Shown here piece by piece: positions 11,683-20,896 of a stretch of DNA of 64,000 bases. The notes beneath the pieces are model-generated. The model was given only the letters and a program-made list of their open reading frames with translations. It was not told where the DNA came from and searched no databases. The stretch lies in contig CABIYO010000001.1 in assembly GCA_902362975.1 (NCBI GenBank), positions 57,501-121,500 of the forward strand, read 5' to 3'. Position 1 is the first letter of the stretch, and the number at the start of each line of letters is the position of its first letter. The DNA comes from Caryophanales bacterium (lineage in GTDB: Bacteria > Bacillota > Bacilli > Exiguobacteriales > Exiguobacteriaceae). A program made the position numbers and the translations under genes.

Positions 11683-13199
11683 GAGCATTATTAAGTGTTT
11701 CTGATAAAACGGGAATTGTCGAACTCGCCACCGTCTTGCATAAGTCGGGCATCGAGCTCATTTCAACAGGAGGGACCGAGGCTGCGCTTCAGCAGGCGGG
11801 ATTACCAGTCAAAAACATTTCGGCAGTGACATCGTTCCCTGAAATGTTAGACGGCCGTGTCAAAACGTTGCACCCACTCGTTCACGGGGGCTTGCTCGGA
11901 CGTCGCGACCTCGATACGCATGTCGCACAAATGAAAGATCATCACATCGAACCAATCGATTATGTCGTGGTCAATCTGTATCCGTTCAAGGAGACGATTG
12001 CGAAAGAGAATACGACATACGAAGAAGCGATTGAAAACATTGATATCGGTGGACCGAGCATGTTGCGTTCGGCTGCGAAAAATCACGCGAGTGTCACCGT
12101 CGTCGTGGACCCGAGTGATTACACACTCGTCGCCGAGGAAGTACGTGGAGGGGGTACATCGTTTGAAACACGTCAACGTCTTGCGACGAAAGCATTCCGA
12201 CACACAGCTGCCTATGACGCGTTGATTGCTGACTACTTAGGTCGTCAAATCGGCGAAACGTTCCCAGAGCAGTTGACGGTCACGTATGAAAAGGTTCAAG
12301 ACCTTCGTTATGGAGAGAACCCACACCAACAAGCGGCGTTTTATAAGACGCCGTTATATGACGGGATGACACTTGCGAATGCGACACAGCTTCACGGGAA
12401 AGAGCTCTCGTATAACAATATTCAAGATACGAATGCAGCCCTAGAAGCACTCAGTGAATTGACTGAGCCGGCGGCAGTCGTTGTCAAGCACATGAACCCA
12501 TGCGGCGTCGCAGTCGGACGGACGATTTCTCAAGCGTTCGAACGTGCCCATGCGGCCGACCCGGTCTCCATCTTTGGTGGAATCGTCGCCCTAAACCGTG
12601 AAGTCGATCTTGAGACGGCAGATGCCCTTCGCAACATCTTTTTAGAGATCATCATTGCCCCATCCTTTAGTGAGGCAGCACTTGACCGATTGAAAGAGAA
12701 AAAGAATCTTCGGTTGTTGACGTTAGATATGGGACAGATGACAGGCATGCGCCTTACGGCTGTCGCCGGAGGATTGCTTGTACAAGACGGGGATGACATG
12801 ACACTCGATGATGCCTCATGCCAAATCGTGACGGATCGTCGCCCGACAGCAGCGGAATGGGAAGACTTAAAACTTGCATGGCGTGTCGTCAAGCACGTCA
12901 AATCGAACGCGATTGTCGTCGCAAAAGAAGAGACGACGATTGGAATCGGTGCCGGACAGATGAACCGCGTCGGTGCAGCAAAAATCGCTTTCGAACAAGC
13001 CGGGGAACGTGCGACAGGTGCGGCTCTCGGAAGTGATGCCTTCTTCCCGATGGCAGATACGGTCGAAGCGGCAGCGGCTGCAGGAATCACGGCCATCATC
13101 CAACCGGGTGGGTCGATTCGCGATGCCGAATCGATAGAAGCGGCAAATCGCCATGGCATCACGATGGTATTCACATCAGTCAGACATTTCAAACACTGA
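11679..13199 (+). CDS. purH: Bifunctional AICAR transformylase / IMP cyclohydrolase PurH
   Basis: A 506-residue two-domain enzyme for the last two steps to IMP. The N-terminal cyclohydrolase domain starts [16 protein letters not shown] and holds the MLDGRVKTLHPLVHGG motif (near 53). The C-terminal transformylase domain contains the VVKHMNPCGVAV catalytic segment (near 268) and DAFFPMADTVE. The start codon is GTG, overlapping the purN stop by four bases, with CAGGAGG eight bases upstream. Confidence 0.96.
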   Translation: MRALLSVSDKTGIVELATVLHKSGIELISTGGTEAALQQAGLPVKNISAVTSFPEMLDGRVKTLHPLVHGGLLGRRDLDTHVAQMKDHHIEPIDYVVVNLYPFKETIAKENTTYEEAIENIDIGGPSMLRSAAKNHASVTVVVDPSDYTLVAEEVRGGGTSFETRQRLATKAFRHTAAYDALIADYLGRQIGETFPEQLTVTYEKVQDLRYGENPHQQAAFYKTPLYDGMTLANATQLHGKELSYNNIQDTNAALEALSELTEPAAVVVKHMNPCGVAVGRTISQAFERAHAADPVSIFGGIVALNREVDLETADALRNIFLEIIIAPSFSEAALDRLKEKKNLRLLTLDMGQMTGMRLTAVAGGLLVQDGDDMTLDDASCQIVTDRRPTAAEWEDLKLAWRVVKHVKSNAIVVAKEETTIGIGAGQMNRVGAAKIAFEQAGERATGAALGSDAFFPMADTVEAAAAAGITAIIQPGGSIRDAESIEAANRHGITMVFTSVRHFKH

Positions 13200-13213
13200 G
13201 AGGGGGTTGCGTC

Positions 13214-14467
13214 ATGAACGTATTGGTCATCGGTCGAGGAGGGCGCGAGCATGCGCTCGCGTGGAAGTTGAAACAAGATGGACATCACGTCTTCGTTGCG
13301 CCGGGCAACGACTTCATGGAAGGAATGACGTGTGTGTCAATCCATGAAACAGATGTGGAGGCGCTCGCCCATTTCGCAGAAGAGAACGAGATCGAATGGA
13401 CGATTGTCGGACCAGAGTCGTCGCTCATGGCAGGAGTCGTCGATACGTTCCGCGACAAAGGGCTGAACATCTTTGGACCGACGAAAGCGGCTGCCTTACT
13501 CGAGGGAAGCAAGGCATTCGCCAAAGAAGTCATGATGGAAGCTGGAATTCCGACAGCAGCATACGAGGCGTTCACGGATGCGGCATCGGCGCTTGCCTAT
13601 ATCGAGAAGCTCGGTGCACCACTCGTTGTCAAGGCGGATGGATTGGCTGCCGGTAAAGGCGTCACGGTTGCGTTCACGGTCGAAGAGGCAGAAGCTGCCG
13701 TACGTGATATTTTCACGACGGATAAATTTGGGCAACAGTCACAAGTCGTCATCGAGGAGTTCCTCGATGGGGAGGAATTTTCGCTCATGGCATTCGTCTC
13801 GGGAGAGCGTGTCATTCCGATGATCACCTCGCAAGATCATAAACGTGCCTATGACGGCGACGGGGGACCAAACACGGGTGGGATGGGCGCATATAGCCCG
13901 ATGCCGCATCTGCCAAAGGACGTGTATGAAGAGGCCGTCGAGACCGTATTAAAACCGCTCGCACAGACGATGGTCAAGCGAGGTACTCCATTTGAAGGAT
14001 TCTTGTACGCCGGTCTCATCTTGACGGCAAATGGACCAAAAGTCATCGAATTCAACGCACGCTTCGGTGACCCGGAAACAGAGGTCATCTTGCCGAACTT
14101 GAAATCGCCGCTCCTAGACGTGATTGAAGCGGTCGTTCGCCAAGAATCGTATTCGGTTGAGTGGATTGACGGATACACGATGGGTGTCGTCATTGCGGCC
14201 GAAGGGTATCCGGACCGACCGATCACGGGCCAGGTGTTATCAGGATTTGAGTCGCTTCCGAAAGATGTGCTGGTCTTCCATGCCGGCACGACAAAGAAGG
14301 GCGGTCAAGTCGTAGGGAGCGGAGGTCGTCTGCTCGTTGTGACGGTGACGAAACCGACACTGCTTGAGGCGAAAACGGCTGTGTATGCAGCGATTTCACA
14401 ACTCGATTTACCTAAAACGTTCTATCGATCGGATATCGGGGCGCGAGCGTTTGAACACATTATTTAA
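13214..14467 (+). CDS. purD: Phosphoribosylamine-glycine ligase PurD
   Basis: A 417-residue ATP-grasp GAR synthetase. It begins MNVLVIGRGGREHALAWKL and contains PLVVKADGLAAGKGVTVA (near residue 136), GGPNTGGMGAYSP, and the metal-binding EFNARFGDPETEVILP (near 277). It is the last gene of the pur operon, and a compact terminator begins one base after its stop. AGAGGGGG precedes the ATG. Confidence 0.96.
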   Translation: MNVLVIGRGGREHALAWKLKQDGHHVFVAPGNDFMEGMTCVSIHETDVEALAHFAEENEIEWTIVGPESSLMAGVVDTFRDKGLNIFGPTKAAALLEGSKAFAKEVMMEAGIPTAAYEAFTDAASALAYIEKLGAPLVVKADGLAAGKGVTVAFTVEEAEAAVRDIFTTDKFGQQSQVVIEEFLDGEEFSLMAFVSGERVIPMITSQDHKRAYDGDGGPNTGGMGAYSPMPHLPKDVYEEAVETVLKPLAQTMVKRGTPFEGFLYAGLILTANGPKVIEFNARFGDPETEVILPNLKSPLLDVIEAVVRQESYSVEWIDGYTMGVVIAAEGYPDRPITGQVLSGFESLPKDVLVFHAGTTKKGGQVVGSGGRLLVVTVTKPTLLEAKTAVYAAISQLDLPKTFYRSDIGARAFEHII

Positions 14468-14493
14468 AGGATGGATCAACCCATCCTTTTTTT
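14468..14493 (+). terminator. Terminator of the pur operon
   Basis: GGATGG and CCATCC form a short stem around ATCAA, followed by seven T. Confidence 0.87.
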
Positions 14494-14557
14494 CATGCGA
14501 AAAAAAGGAAATGCCGATATCCTGTTCTACAATAATAAAGTAGCTTGGAGAAGGAGG

Positions 14558-16846
14558 GTGGTCGGCCTGCGTGTTCAAACAAAATTATTTATTGCGATAG
14601 CCGTGAACATCGTACTCTTCATCGGTGTCATTTTATTCGTCATCAAACCGTATTTTGTAGAGAAAAGTATTGAACAGGACAGGGCGATGACCCATGATCA
14701 AATCGAAAGTGTGTCAGAAGTGTTCGGCAATCACCGACTCATGCTCGAGCGGATTCTTGTCGATTGGTCAGTTTGGACGGATGCCTATGATTTTGTTCAA
14801 AATCAGAATGAAGCATTCATTGAAAACAACATGGGGGAAGAGACACTCGAAAACTTAGGGGTCGGCGCAATGATTTTCCTCGACCGTGATCGAAATGTCG
14901 TCTACTCGGAGTTTACTCAATTTTATGAGTTGGATCGTGAAGAGGACAAAGAGATTTTCACGAACGACTTGATCCGTTACGTCAACTCGTCAGGAATCAA
15001 ACAAAGTGCGGTGTATGGCACCGATTTCGGCCCGGTCGTCTTCATGAGTCATCCGATTGTGAAGAGTGATGGGACAGGAGAATCCGGTGGGACGCTCGTA
15101 CTCATTCAAAAAATCGGTCCAGACTTCATGGCCGCGATGAGTGCCCAAGCAAAAACGATATTATCGATCAGCCCGCTTTCTCACCAGCAGTTGACGGTCG
15201 ATTTAGACAATCAGTTTGCCCGTGTCTCGTTACCGCTTCAATCCGTCTATCAAGATGCGAACTGGGAACTCAACTTCTCGGTGAAGCGAATGTACTATAC
15301 CAATACACAGACCATGTTAGAAACAGGGATGCTCGGGCTTCTTGTCCTCGGTCTTGGTCTATTGTTGACACTGTTTTGGTCAGTGAATCAAATTGTCACG
15401 AAACGATTGATGGGTATCGTCAACGAACTGAAATGGATCACGAAAGAACGGAATAGTCGGTTACGGATTCAGTTGCATCCGAATCAACAAGATGAAATCG
15501 AAGAGATGGCCATCAGCATGAACGAGGTGCTCGATGCACTCCAACAGACACAAAAGGAATCGTTGACGCGTGCCTTCCGCGATTCTTTGACCCGTCTTCC
15601 GAACCGATTGGCAGTCGAGGAGATGTTCGTGAGCTCACCGGACACGACCCGATCGATTGGAGTGATGGGAATCGATTTCGACAACTTCCGCCGCATCAAC
15701 GATCAATTTGGTCAGCGTACGGGAGATGCGATGCTGACGTTCTTTGCCTCTCGATTGATGTTTTATAAAGAGGATGGCTTCGTTGCAAGAATCGGAGCGG
15801 ACGAGTTCATCTTTATTCATCCGGAATGGACGACCGAGGAGCTCATGATCATCGCCAATCAATTGGTGAAAGATTTGCGCGAATGGGGTTTGAAGCAAGG
15901 GATGAACCATTTGACCTTGAGTATCGGCATCGATGAATTGACTGGACCGACACATCATTCCTATGAGGTGATGATGGCGCGACTTGATGTCGTCTTACAC
16001 GAAGCCAAAGCATCCGGGAAAGATCAGATTCTTTCCTATCATGAGATTGAAGATGGGAGTCATTACTTGCAGGCGCTCGAAATGGAACGTGATTTACGTC
16101 ATGCGCTGCGTCATGATGAGTTCGAACTCTATTACCAACCAATCGTCTCTCCGCAGCCGTTTCAAGTTAGAGGAGTCGAGGCGTTGATTCGCTGGCACCA
16201 TCCACAGAAAGGGTTCGTCTCTCCCGGCGTATTCATTCCGGTTGCGGAGCAACTCGGGCTCATCTCGGATGTGGGACGCTGGGTGCTTGTACGCGCCATC
16301 ACCGAGATTCAAGAGTACGCAGAGCGGTTTGATTTATTTTTATCGATCAACGTATCGAAGCGTCAGATTGTAGACGACTCGTTTTTAGAAGCGTTGGAGG
16401 AGACGCTCGCTAAGACAGGATTTCCCCCACACCGGTTGCATGTGGAAATCACAGAGAGTGAGGTCGGTGGGAATGTGTATGAACTTCAACAGTTCATTCA
16501 AGCGTTAAAGGCCATCGGGGTCAAAATATCACTCGATGACTTCGGTGTCGGGACATCGTCGCTTTCATACTTGCAATCCCTGTGTCTCGACGTCGTTAAA
16601 ATCGATCAAAACTTCGTGAAAGGGATTCCGGAGAATAAATTTGATCGCGCGCTGTTAGAAGGGCTATATCAAACCTTCCAAACGCTTGGACTCGAGATCA
16701 TCACGGAAGGGGTCGAGCGACCGGAGCAGCTTGCGTTCGTATTAGAATATAGTGGTTCGCTCATTCAAGGTTATCATTACAGTAAACCGATTCCGGTCGA
16801 TCAATTGAACCTGTACTTACGTAAAACGGTCATGACTCAAATTTGA
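14558..16846 (+). CDS. Membrane CHASE4-like / GGDEF-EAL protein (probable c-di-GMP phosphodiesterase)
   Basis: About 762 residues: a membrane helix (about 9-28), an extracytoplasmic CHASE4-like sensor with the DWSVWTDAYDF motif, a second helix (about 258-278), a HAMP-like linker, GGDEF (about 336-495) and EAL (about 500-755). The GGDEF site reads RIGADEF, so one glycine is replaced and cyclase activity is doubtful. The EAL site is complete (VEALIRW, EITES, DDFGVGTSSL, KIDQNF, EGVE), so c-di-GMP hydrolysis is the likely output. The start is uncertain: the GTG at 14558 abuts AAGGAGG, and an in-frame CTG at 14567 has better spacing. A longer frame beginning in the purD terminator is unlikely. 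The gene stands between purD and yerA, an insertion relative to B. subtilis. Confidence 0.86.
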   Translation: MVGLRVQTKLFIAIAVNIVLFIGVILFVIKPYFVEKSIEQDRAMTHDQIESVSEVFGNHRLMLERILVDWSVWTDAYDFVQNQNEAFIENNMGEETLENLGVGAMIFLDRDRNVVYSEFTQFYELDREEDKEIFTNDLIRYVNSSGIKQSAVYGTDFGPVVFMSHPIVKSDGTGESGGTLVLIQKIGPDFMAAMSAQAKTILSISPLSHQQLTVDLDNQFARVSLPLQSVYQDANWELNFSVKRMYYTNTQTMLETGMLGLLVLGLGLLLTLFWSVNQIVTKRLMGIVNELKWITKERNSRLRIQLHPNQQDEIEEMAISMNEVLDALQQTQKESLTRAFRDSLTRLPNRLAVEEMFVSSPDTTRSIGVMGIDFDNFRRINDQFGQRTGDAMLTFFASRLMFYKEDGFVARIGADEFIFIHPEWTTEELMIIANQLVKDLREWGLKQGMNHLTLSIGIDELTGPTHHSYEVMMARLDVVLHEAKASGKDQILSYHEIEDGSHYLQALEMERDLRHALRHDEFELYYQPIVSPQPFQVRGVEALIRWHHPQKGFVSPGVFIPVAEQLGLISDVGRWVLVRAITEIQEYAERFDLFLSINVSKRQIVDDSFLEALEETLAKTGFPPHRLHVEITESEVGGNVYELQQFIQALKAIGVKISLDDFGVGTSSLSYLQSLCLDVVKIDQNFVKGIPENKFDRALLEGLYQTFQTLGLEIITEGVERPEQLAFVLEYSGSLIQGYHYSKPIPVDQLNLYLRKTVMTQI

Positions 16847-16849
16847 TGT

Positions 16850-16882
16850 AGGCGACTCTTCACAGGGAGAGTCGCCTTTTTT
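16850..16882 (+). terminator. Terminator after the GGDEF-EAL gene
   Basis: GGCGACTCT pairs with AGAGTCGCC, followed by six T. Confidence 0.9.
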
Positions 16883-16883
16883 G

Positions 16884-16912
16884 TGAAAAATATATGTGAA
16901 ATTTGTTACAAT
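16884..16912 (+). promoter_or_regulatory. Probable extended -10 promoter of yerA
   Basis: TGTTACAAT (an extended -10 with TACAAT at 16907-16912) follows a weak -35 (TGAAAA, 17 bp spacing). It lies just after a terminator and about 115 bases before yerA, so the transcript would have a long leader. Confidence 0.6.
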
Positions 16913-16964
16913 GGGGAACATAACTTGCGACCCATTCAGAGAAAAGGTAAACTTGAAACAGGGG

Positions 16965-16980
16965 AAGAAAACGCTTTCAA
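16965..16980 (+). promoter_or_regulatory. Candidate catabolite-responsive element (cre) in the yerA leader
   Basis: The 16 bases around GAAAACGCTTTCA match the CcpA cre consensus WTGNAANCGNWWNCAW at all but one position. The site lies downstream of the predicted promoter, where a bound CcpA would act as a roadblock. Confidence 0.5.
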
Positions 16981-17027
16981 AACTATTTTTTAATAGCTTT
17001 GCAAGGGAAAAGGGAGGATTGGGTTCG

Positions 17028-18770
17028 ATGCCAACAAAAAGAACGGCGCGGGCACCGTGGTCTAAAGTGATGATTCGTTCACAACTTGAAGTCGTAGATC
17101 GATTGCGGCCACCTTCGCTCGTCTTACAAAATGCAACATATTTAAACGTTTACGTAAAACAATGGAGAACCGCGAATATTTGGATTGAGGGAGATCGAAT
17201 CGTGTATGTCGGTCCAGACTTACCAGAATCCGCGGTCGAAACGGTCGATGTGACAGGAAAGTATATTGTACCTGGGTATATCGAACCCCACGCTCATCCG
17301 TTTCAGTTATACAATCCGGCGACGTTGTCAAAATATGCAGGAGAGCGTGGAACGACGACGCTTGTCAATGACAACATGCTGCTTTTTTTACAAGAGAAAG
17401 AGCAAGCGTTTGCACAACTCGATGCGATTCAACAATTGCCGACGAGTACATATTGGTGGGCCCGTCTGGATACGCAAACGGAGTTGGACCGGGAGAGCGT
17501 AGCTGTCGACTCGGAACGCATTCACGCGTGGTTTAACCATCCGGACGTCGTCATGGCAGGTGAATTGACGGCATGGCCGCGCGCCTTGAAGGGCGATGAT
17601 GAGATGCTTCAGTGGATGCTTGACGCCGAGACGTGCGGTTTGCCGGTCGAGGGACATTTTCCGGGGGCGTCGCCGAAGACATTGACTAAAATGGCGTTGA
17701 TGGGAGTACACAGCGACCATGAGGCGATGACGGCGGAAGAGGCGTTCAATCGATTGGAACTAGGTTATACGACGACGCTTCGACATTCCTCGATTCGTCC
17801 GGACCTTCCGAGGATGATTCGTGACCTATTGGCGAATGGACTGACGGCGTTCGACCATCTCATGGTGACGACGGACGGTTCGACACCGGGCTTTTATGAG
17901 GACGGCATGCAGGATGCTCTCGTCCGTATTTTAATCGAAGCGGGATTACCGGCCATCGAAGCCTACCGGATCGTTTCTCATAACGTGGCACGTCACTTTG
18001 ACCTCGATCACATGTTAGGTGCGATTGCGCCAGGCCGTATCGCGCACTTGAACATTCTAGATGCAATCGAGGAACCGCGTCCGACGGCTGTGATTGCGAA
18101 GGGGCAATGGATTTATCGTGATGGGGTATCGCTTTTCCCGAACGAATTAGTGGAAGCGGTCCTCGACATGATGCCGTCGACAGACGTTTCAATCGAGCTG
18201 ACGCCACAAGACCTATCTTTCAGCATGCCCGTCGGACTCGACATGATCAACTCGGTCATCATGAAACTGTTTAAAATTACGCATGACACGGGTCAAGATG
18301 AATTACCGCGTGATGGAGACGAATCGTTTCTCATGTTGCTTGATAAAGAAGGGAAATGGCGATTGAACACAGTCCTGAAAGGATTCGCCCGAGATTTTGG
18401 TGGACTTGTCAGTTCGTACTCGATCAGTGGGGACTACTTGATTCTAGGAAAATGTAAACAAGATATGTTACAGGCGTTCAAACGTATGAACGAACTCGGA
18501 GGCGGGATTGTCCTCGTAGACAAGGGCGAAATCGTTGCGGAGATTCCGTTGCCACTCTGTGGGATGACGTCGACGGAGCCACTTGAAGTGCTCATCAGTC
18601 AAGAGAAACAGCTGCGAGACGAACTCATGGCGAGGGGCTATCAGTTCGAAGACCCGATCTATACATTACTATTTTTAGCGTCTACCCATTTACCTTATGT
18701 TCGGGCGACACCTCTCGGCATTTATGAAGTCATGAAGAAACAAGTACTATTTCCTGCAATTTTGCGATGA
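17028..18770 (+). CDS. yerA: YerA-type amidohydrolase (adenine deaminase paralogue)
   Basis: A 580-residue amidohydrolase of the adenine-deaminase family, similar in length and context to B. subtilis YerA. The metal-binding motif reads EPHAHP (near residue 88), not the DSHVHIESS of true adenine deaminase, which is also in this window at 54.1 kb. Later family landmarks are EGHFPGASP, the HSDHEAM segment and an APGRIAHLNIL segment near 340. A C-terminal domain follows. The deaminated substrate is therefore open. The ATG after GGGAGG is chosen over an upstream in-frame ATG that sits in the promoter region. Not in the pur operon: it has its own promoter and a possible cre. Confidence 0.85.
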   Translation: MPTKRTARAPWSKVMIRSQLEVVDRLRPPSLVLQNATYLNVYVKQWRTANIWIEGDRIVYVGPDLPESAVETVDVTGKYIVPGYIEPHAHPFQLYNPATLSKYAGERGTTTLVNDNMLLFLQEKEQAFAQLDAIQQLPTSTYWWARLDTQTELDRESVAVDSERIHAWFNHPDVVMAGELTAWPRALKGDDEMLQWMLDAETCGLPVEGHFPGASPKTLTKMALMGVHSDHEAMTAEEAFNRLELGYTTTLRHSSIRPDLPRMIRDLLANGLTAFDHLMVTTDGSTPGFYEDGMQDALVRILIEAGLPAIEAYRIVSHNVARHFDLDHMLGAIAPGRIAHLNILDAIEEPRPTAVIAKGQWIYRDGVSLFPNELVEAVLDMMPSTDVSIELTPQDLSFSMPVGLDMINSVIMKLFKITHDTGQDELPRDGDESFLMLLDKEGKWRLNTVLKGFARDFGGLVSSYSISGDYLILGKCKQDMLQAFKRMNELGGGIVLVDKGEIVAEIPLPLCGMTSTEPLEVLISQEKQLRDELMARGYQFEDPIYTLLFLASTHLPYVRATPLGIYEVMKKQVLFPAILR

Positions 18771-18774
18771 ATAG

Positions 18775-18803
18775 TTGAGTCCAAGGCTCCCCTGCTTTAG
18801 AAT
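18775..18803 (+). promoter_or_regulatory. Promoter of yerC
   Basis: TTGAGT (18775-18780), 17 bp, TAGAAT (18798-18803), just after the yerA stop. Confidence 0.65.
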
Positions 18804-18837
18804 GATAAAGAAGTATGAGTAGAGAGGATGCTTGCGG

Positions 18838-19143
18838 ATGCAACTCGATAAATTACGAGGTCGAGAGCTTGATCAATTGTTTGAAGCGATTTTGAAGCTC
18901 GAGACACTCGAAGACTGTTATCAATTATTCGAAGATTTAGCCACTGTTAATGAAATTCAAGCACTTGCGCAACGACTTGAAGTGGCGCGGCAAATTCGTG
19001 AAGGAAACACGTATCATAAGATTGAGGACGCGACAGGCGCCTCAACGGCCACGATTTCACGTGTGAAGCGATGCTTGAACTATGGGACAGGCGGATATGA
19101 TCTTGCTCTTGAACGTCTACAACAAACAAAAGGTGACTCGTAA
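18838..19143 (+). CDS. yerC: TrpR-like DNA-binding protein YerC
   Basis: A 101-residue member of the YerC/YecD family, small helical proteins related to TrpR. The helix-turn-helix is visible at about residues 52-80 (ARQIREGNTYHKIEDATGAS, then TATISRVKRCL). The operator and ligand of this family are not established. The ATG with AGAGAGG nine bases upstream is preferred to an in-frame TTG two codons earlier. In B. subtilis yerC also follows yerA, though yerB is absent here. A hairpin overlaps the stop codon. Confidence 0.88.
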   Translation: MQLDKLRGRELDQLFEAILKLETLEDCYQLFEDLATVNEIQALAQRLEVARQIREGNTYHKIEDATGASTATISRVKRCLNYGTGGYDLALERLQQTKGDS

Positions 19144-19159
19144 GAGTCATCTTGTTTTT
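19131..19159 (+). terminator. Terminator overlapping the yerC stop codon
   Basis: GGTGACTC and GAGTCATC pair around a short loop containing the stop codon, followed by TTGTTTTT. Because it includes the last codons, ribosomes ending translation could affect it, so some read-through into the transporter gene is possible. Confidence 0.65.
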
Positions 19160-19178
19160 GATGGAGGGGAGGGGCGAG

Positions 19179-20561
19179 ATGCAACAGAAATTCATGAAAC
19201 AGAACTTACAATTGTTCTTTCGAAATTTAACACCGGTCCAAACACTCGTGTTAATTTATAGTGCGGCAGCAATTTTATCAGTTTTGCTTCTCGCCTTACC
19301 AATCGCCCATAAGCCCGGAGTGACAATCACGTTTACCGATCTTGTCTTCTTTGCGGTGAGTTGTGTCAGTGTCACCGGATTGACACCGATTGTAGTCACC
19401 GAGACCTTCTCCACGTTCGGCTTATTTATCATTCTGTTCATCGTCCAGGTGAGTGGTGTCGGATTGATCAGTTTGCACGTCATCATGTGGATTTTACTTG
19501 GGAAACGGATTGGGTTCAGGGAGCGGCAACTGATTTTACGCGACCAAAACCAGACGTCCATGTCTGGTATTATTAAATACATCACGGAAATCGTGATCAC
19601 CGTTATCGCCATCGAGGCGGTCGGTGCTGTCTTGCTCGGGGTCCATTACTTAAATTATTTTGATACCGCCGGAGAAGCCTTCTTACAAGGGTTGTTCGGG
19701 TCGATCAGTGCGACGACGAATGCCGGGTTTGATATTACGGGAAGTTCGCTCGCGCCATTCCGTGAGGACCCGTTCGTCATCTTTACGCAAATTGCGCTCA
19801 TGACCGGTGGTGCCATCGGATTCCCGGTGCTCGTAGAGATTCGAACATACTTGGTGAGCCGAATCACACGGAAACGTCACACGTTCCCAAGCCGATTCTC
19901 ATTGTTCACGAAATTGACGGTCTCGACATTCTTTATTTTGATTGCTGTCGGTACGGTCGGCTTGTTCATCTTTGAATACAACAATGCCTTTAAGGACTTG
20001 CCGCTCTGGTTGGCACTATCGGATTCGTTGTTCCAGTCCGTGACGACACGAAATGGTGGTCTATCGACGGTCGATGTCAATTTGTTCTCTGAAGCGAGCA
20101 TGTTGCTCTTGTCCATCCTCATGTTCATTGGGGCATCTCCATCGTCTGTCGGTGGGGGGATTCGGACGACGACGTTTGCTGTAGCCGTGCTCGCTGTCGT
20201 CGCATTCATTCGTGGGGACTCGTCCATCAAAATTTTCGGTCGTGAGATTGTCCTTGAAGATATTTGGAAAGCGTTCGTGATCATTACGGTTTCGCTTGCT
20301 GTTCTACTGTCGGGTGTCATGGTCATGGCTTATTTTGAGGATGCTTCGTTGACACGAATCTTATTCGAGGCGTGTTCTGCGTTCGGGACGACGGGCCTAT
20401 CCGTCGGATTGTCCTCCGAATTTAGTAACGTTGGAAAATGGGTGTTGACGATTCTCATGTTCATCGGTCGGATCGGCGTCATCGCCTTCATTCTCATCCT
20501 GCAACGGAGACAACCGAAGCGGATGTATAACTATCCGAAAGAATCAATCATCTTAGGATAA
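19179..20561 (+). CDS. TrkH/KtrB-family potassium uptake subunit
   Basis: A 460-residue polytopic membrane protein of the TrkH/KtrB/HKT superfamily, which conducts K+ (often Na+-dependent) when gated by a soluble RCK subunit. The four filter loops are readable: SCVSVTGLTPI (near 65), SATTNAGFDITG (near 180), SVTTRNGGLSTV (near 290) and SAFGTTGLSVG (near 405), each with the filter glycine. About eight to ten membrane segments surround them. No ktrA/ktrC-like gene lies nearby. GGAGGGGAGG precedes the chosen ATG; an upstream in-frame ATG in the yerC terminator is rejected. Confidence 0.9.
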   Translation: MQQKFMKQNLQLFFRNLTPVQTLVLIYSAAAILSVLLLALPIAHKPGVTITFTDLVFFAVSCVSVTGLTPIVVTETFSTFGLFIILFIVQVSGVGLISLHVIMWILLGKRIGFRERQLILRDQNQTSMSGIIKYITEIVITVIAIEAVGAVLLGVHYLNYFDTAGEAFLQGLFGSISATTNAGFDITGSSLAPFREDPFVIFTQIALMTGGAIGFPVLVEIRTYLVSRITRKRHTFPSRFSLFTKLTVSTFFILIAVGTVGLFIFEYNNAFKDLPLWLALSDSLFQSVTTRNGGLSTVDVNLFSEASMLLLSILMFIGASPSSVGGGIRTTTFAVAVLAVVAFIRGDSSIKIFGREIVLEDIWKAFVIITVSLAVLLSGVMVMAYFEDASLTRILFEACSAFGTTGLSVGLSSEFSNVGKWVLTILMFIGRIGVIAFILILQRRQPKRMYNYPKESIILG

Positions 20562-20573
20562 GGAGATTGTCAT

Positions 20574-20807
20574 ATGAAAGCATTTTGGATTAACTTCGGA
20601 TACGTCTTTGTCGTACCGGTTCTTCCGTTTATCGCCATCGTCAATGGAACGGCACTCTGTTCACCAGACTCGCCGCTCCTTGACATTCCAGTGCTCGGAT
20701 TCTTTTTAGCGAATCCACTCTGGTTCGTCCCCGTTTACGGTCTATTCGCCCTGCTTGTTGCGAAATGGCTGACGGATCGGGAACGGAATCGTACGGCACG
20801 TTCGTGA
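20574..20807 (+). CDS. Small two-helix membrane protein of unknown function
   Basis: A 77-residue protein I do not recognise. Two hydrophobic segments (about 5-25 and 44-65) flank a short loop with one cysteine (TALCSPDSPLLD), and the C-terminal tail is basic (RERNRTARS). AAGGAGA lies nine bases before the ATG. It starts 12 bases after the potassium-channel gene and ends in a terminator, so it is probably co-transcribed. A role as an accessory subunit of that channel is a guess from position only. Confidence 0.75.
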   Translation: MKAFWINFGYVFVVPVLPFIAIVNGTALCSPDSPLLDIPVLGFFLANPLWFVPVYGLFALLVAKWLTDRERNRTARS

Positions 20808-20830
20808 CTTGCTTCGGCAAGTCTTTTTTT
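20806..20830 (+). terminator. UUCG-tetraloop terminator
   Basis: GACTTGC and GCAAGTC close a stable TTCG tetraloop, followed by seven T. It begins within the stop codon of the small membrane protein gene. Confidence 0.92.
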
Positions 20831-20896
20831 GTTGGGGAGATGCACGCGAGGAAAAAAATCGATACACTAGAGAAGGATTCGATAGGAGGGAATGAG

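Noticed and set aside
12530-13288. 252-codon minus-strand frame across purH and purD
   Set aside because: Antisense shadow of two certain genes, Ser/Ala-rich low-complexity translation and no ribosome site.
14471-14557. N-terminal extension of the GGDEF-EAL protein starting in the purD terminator
   Set aside because: The start would sit inside a terminator stem without a ribosome site; AAGGAGG at 14551-14557 marks a later start.
20765-20896. 44-codon N-terminal extension of PcrB
   Set aside because: It covers the preceding gene end and a UUCG terminator; the TTG at 20897 matches the known PcrB N-terminus and is well spaced from AGGAGGG.
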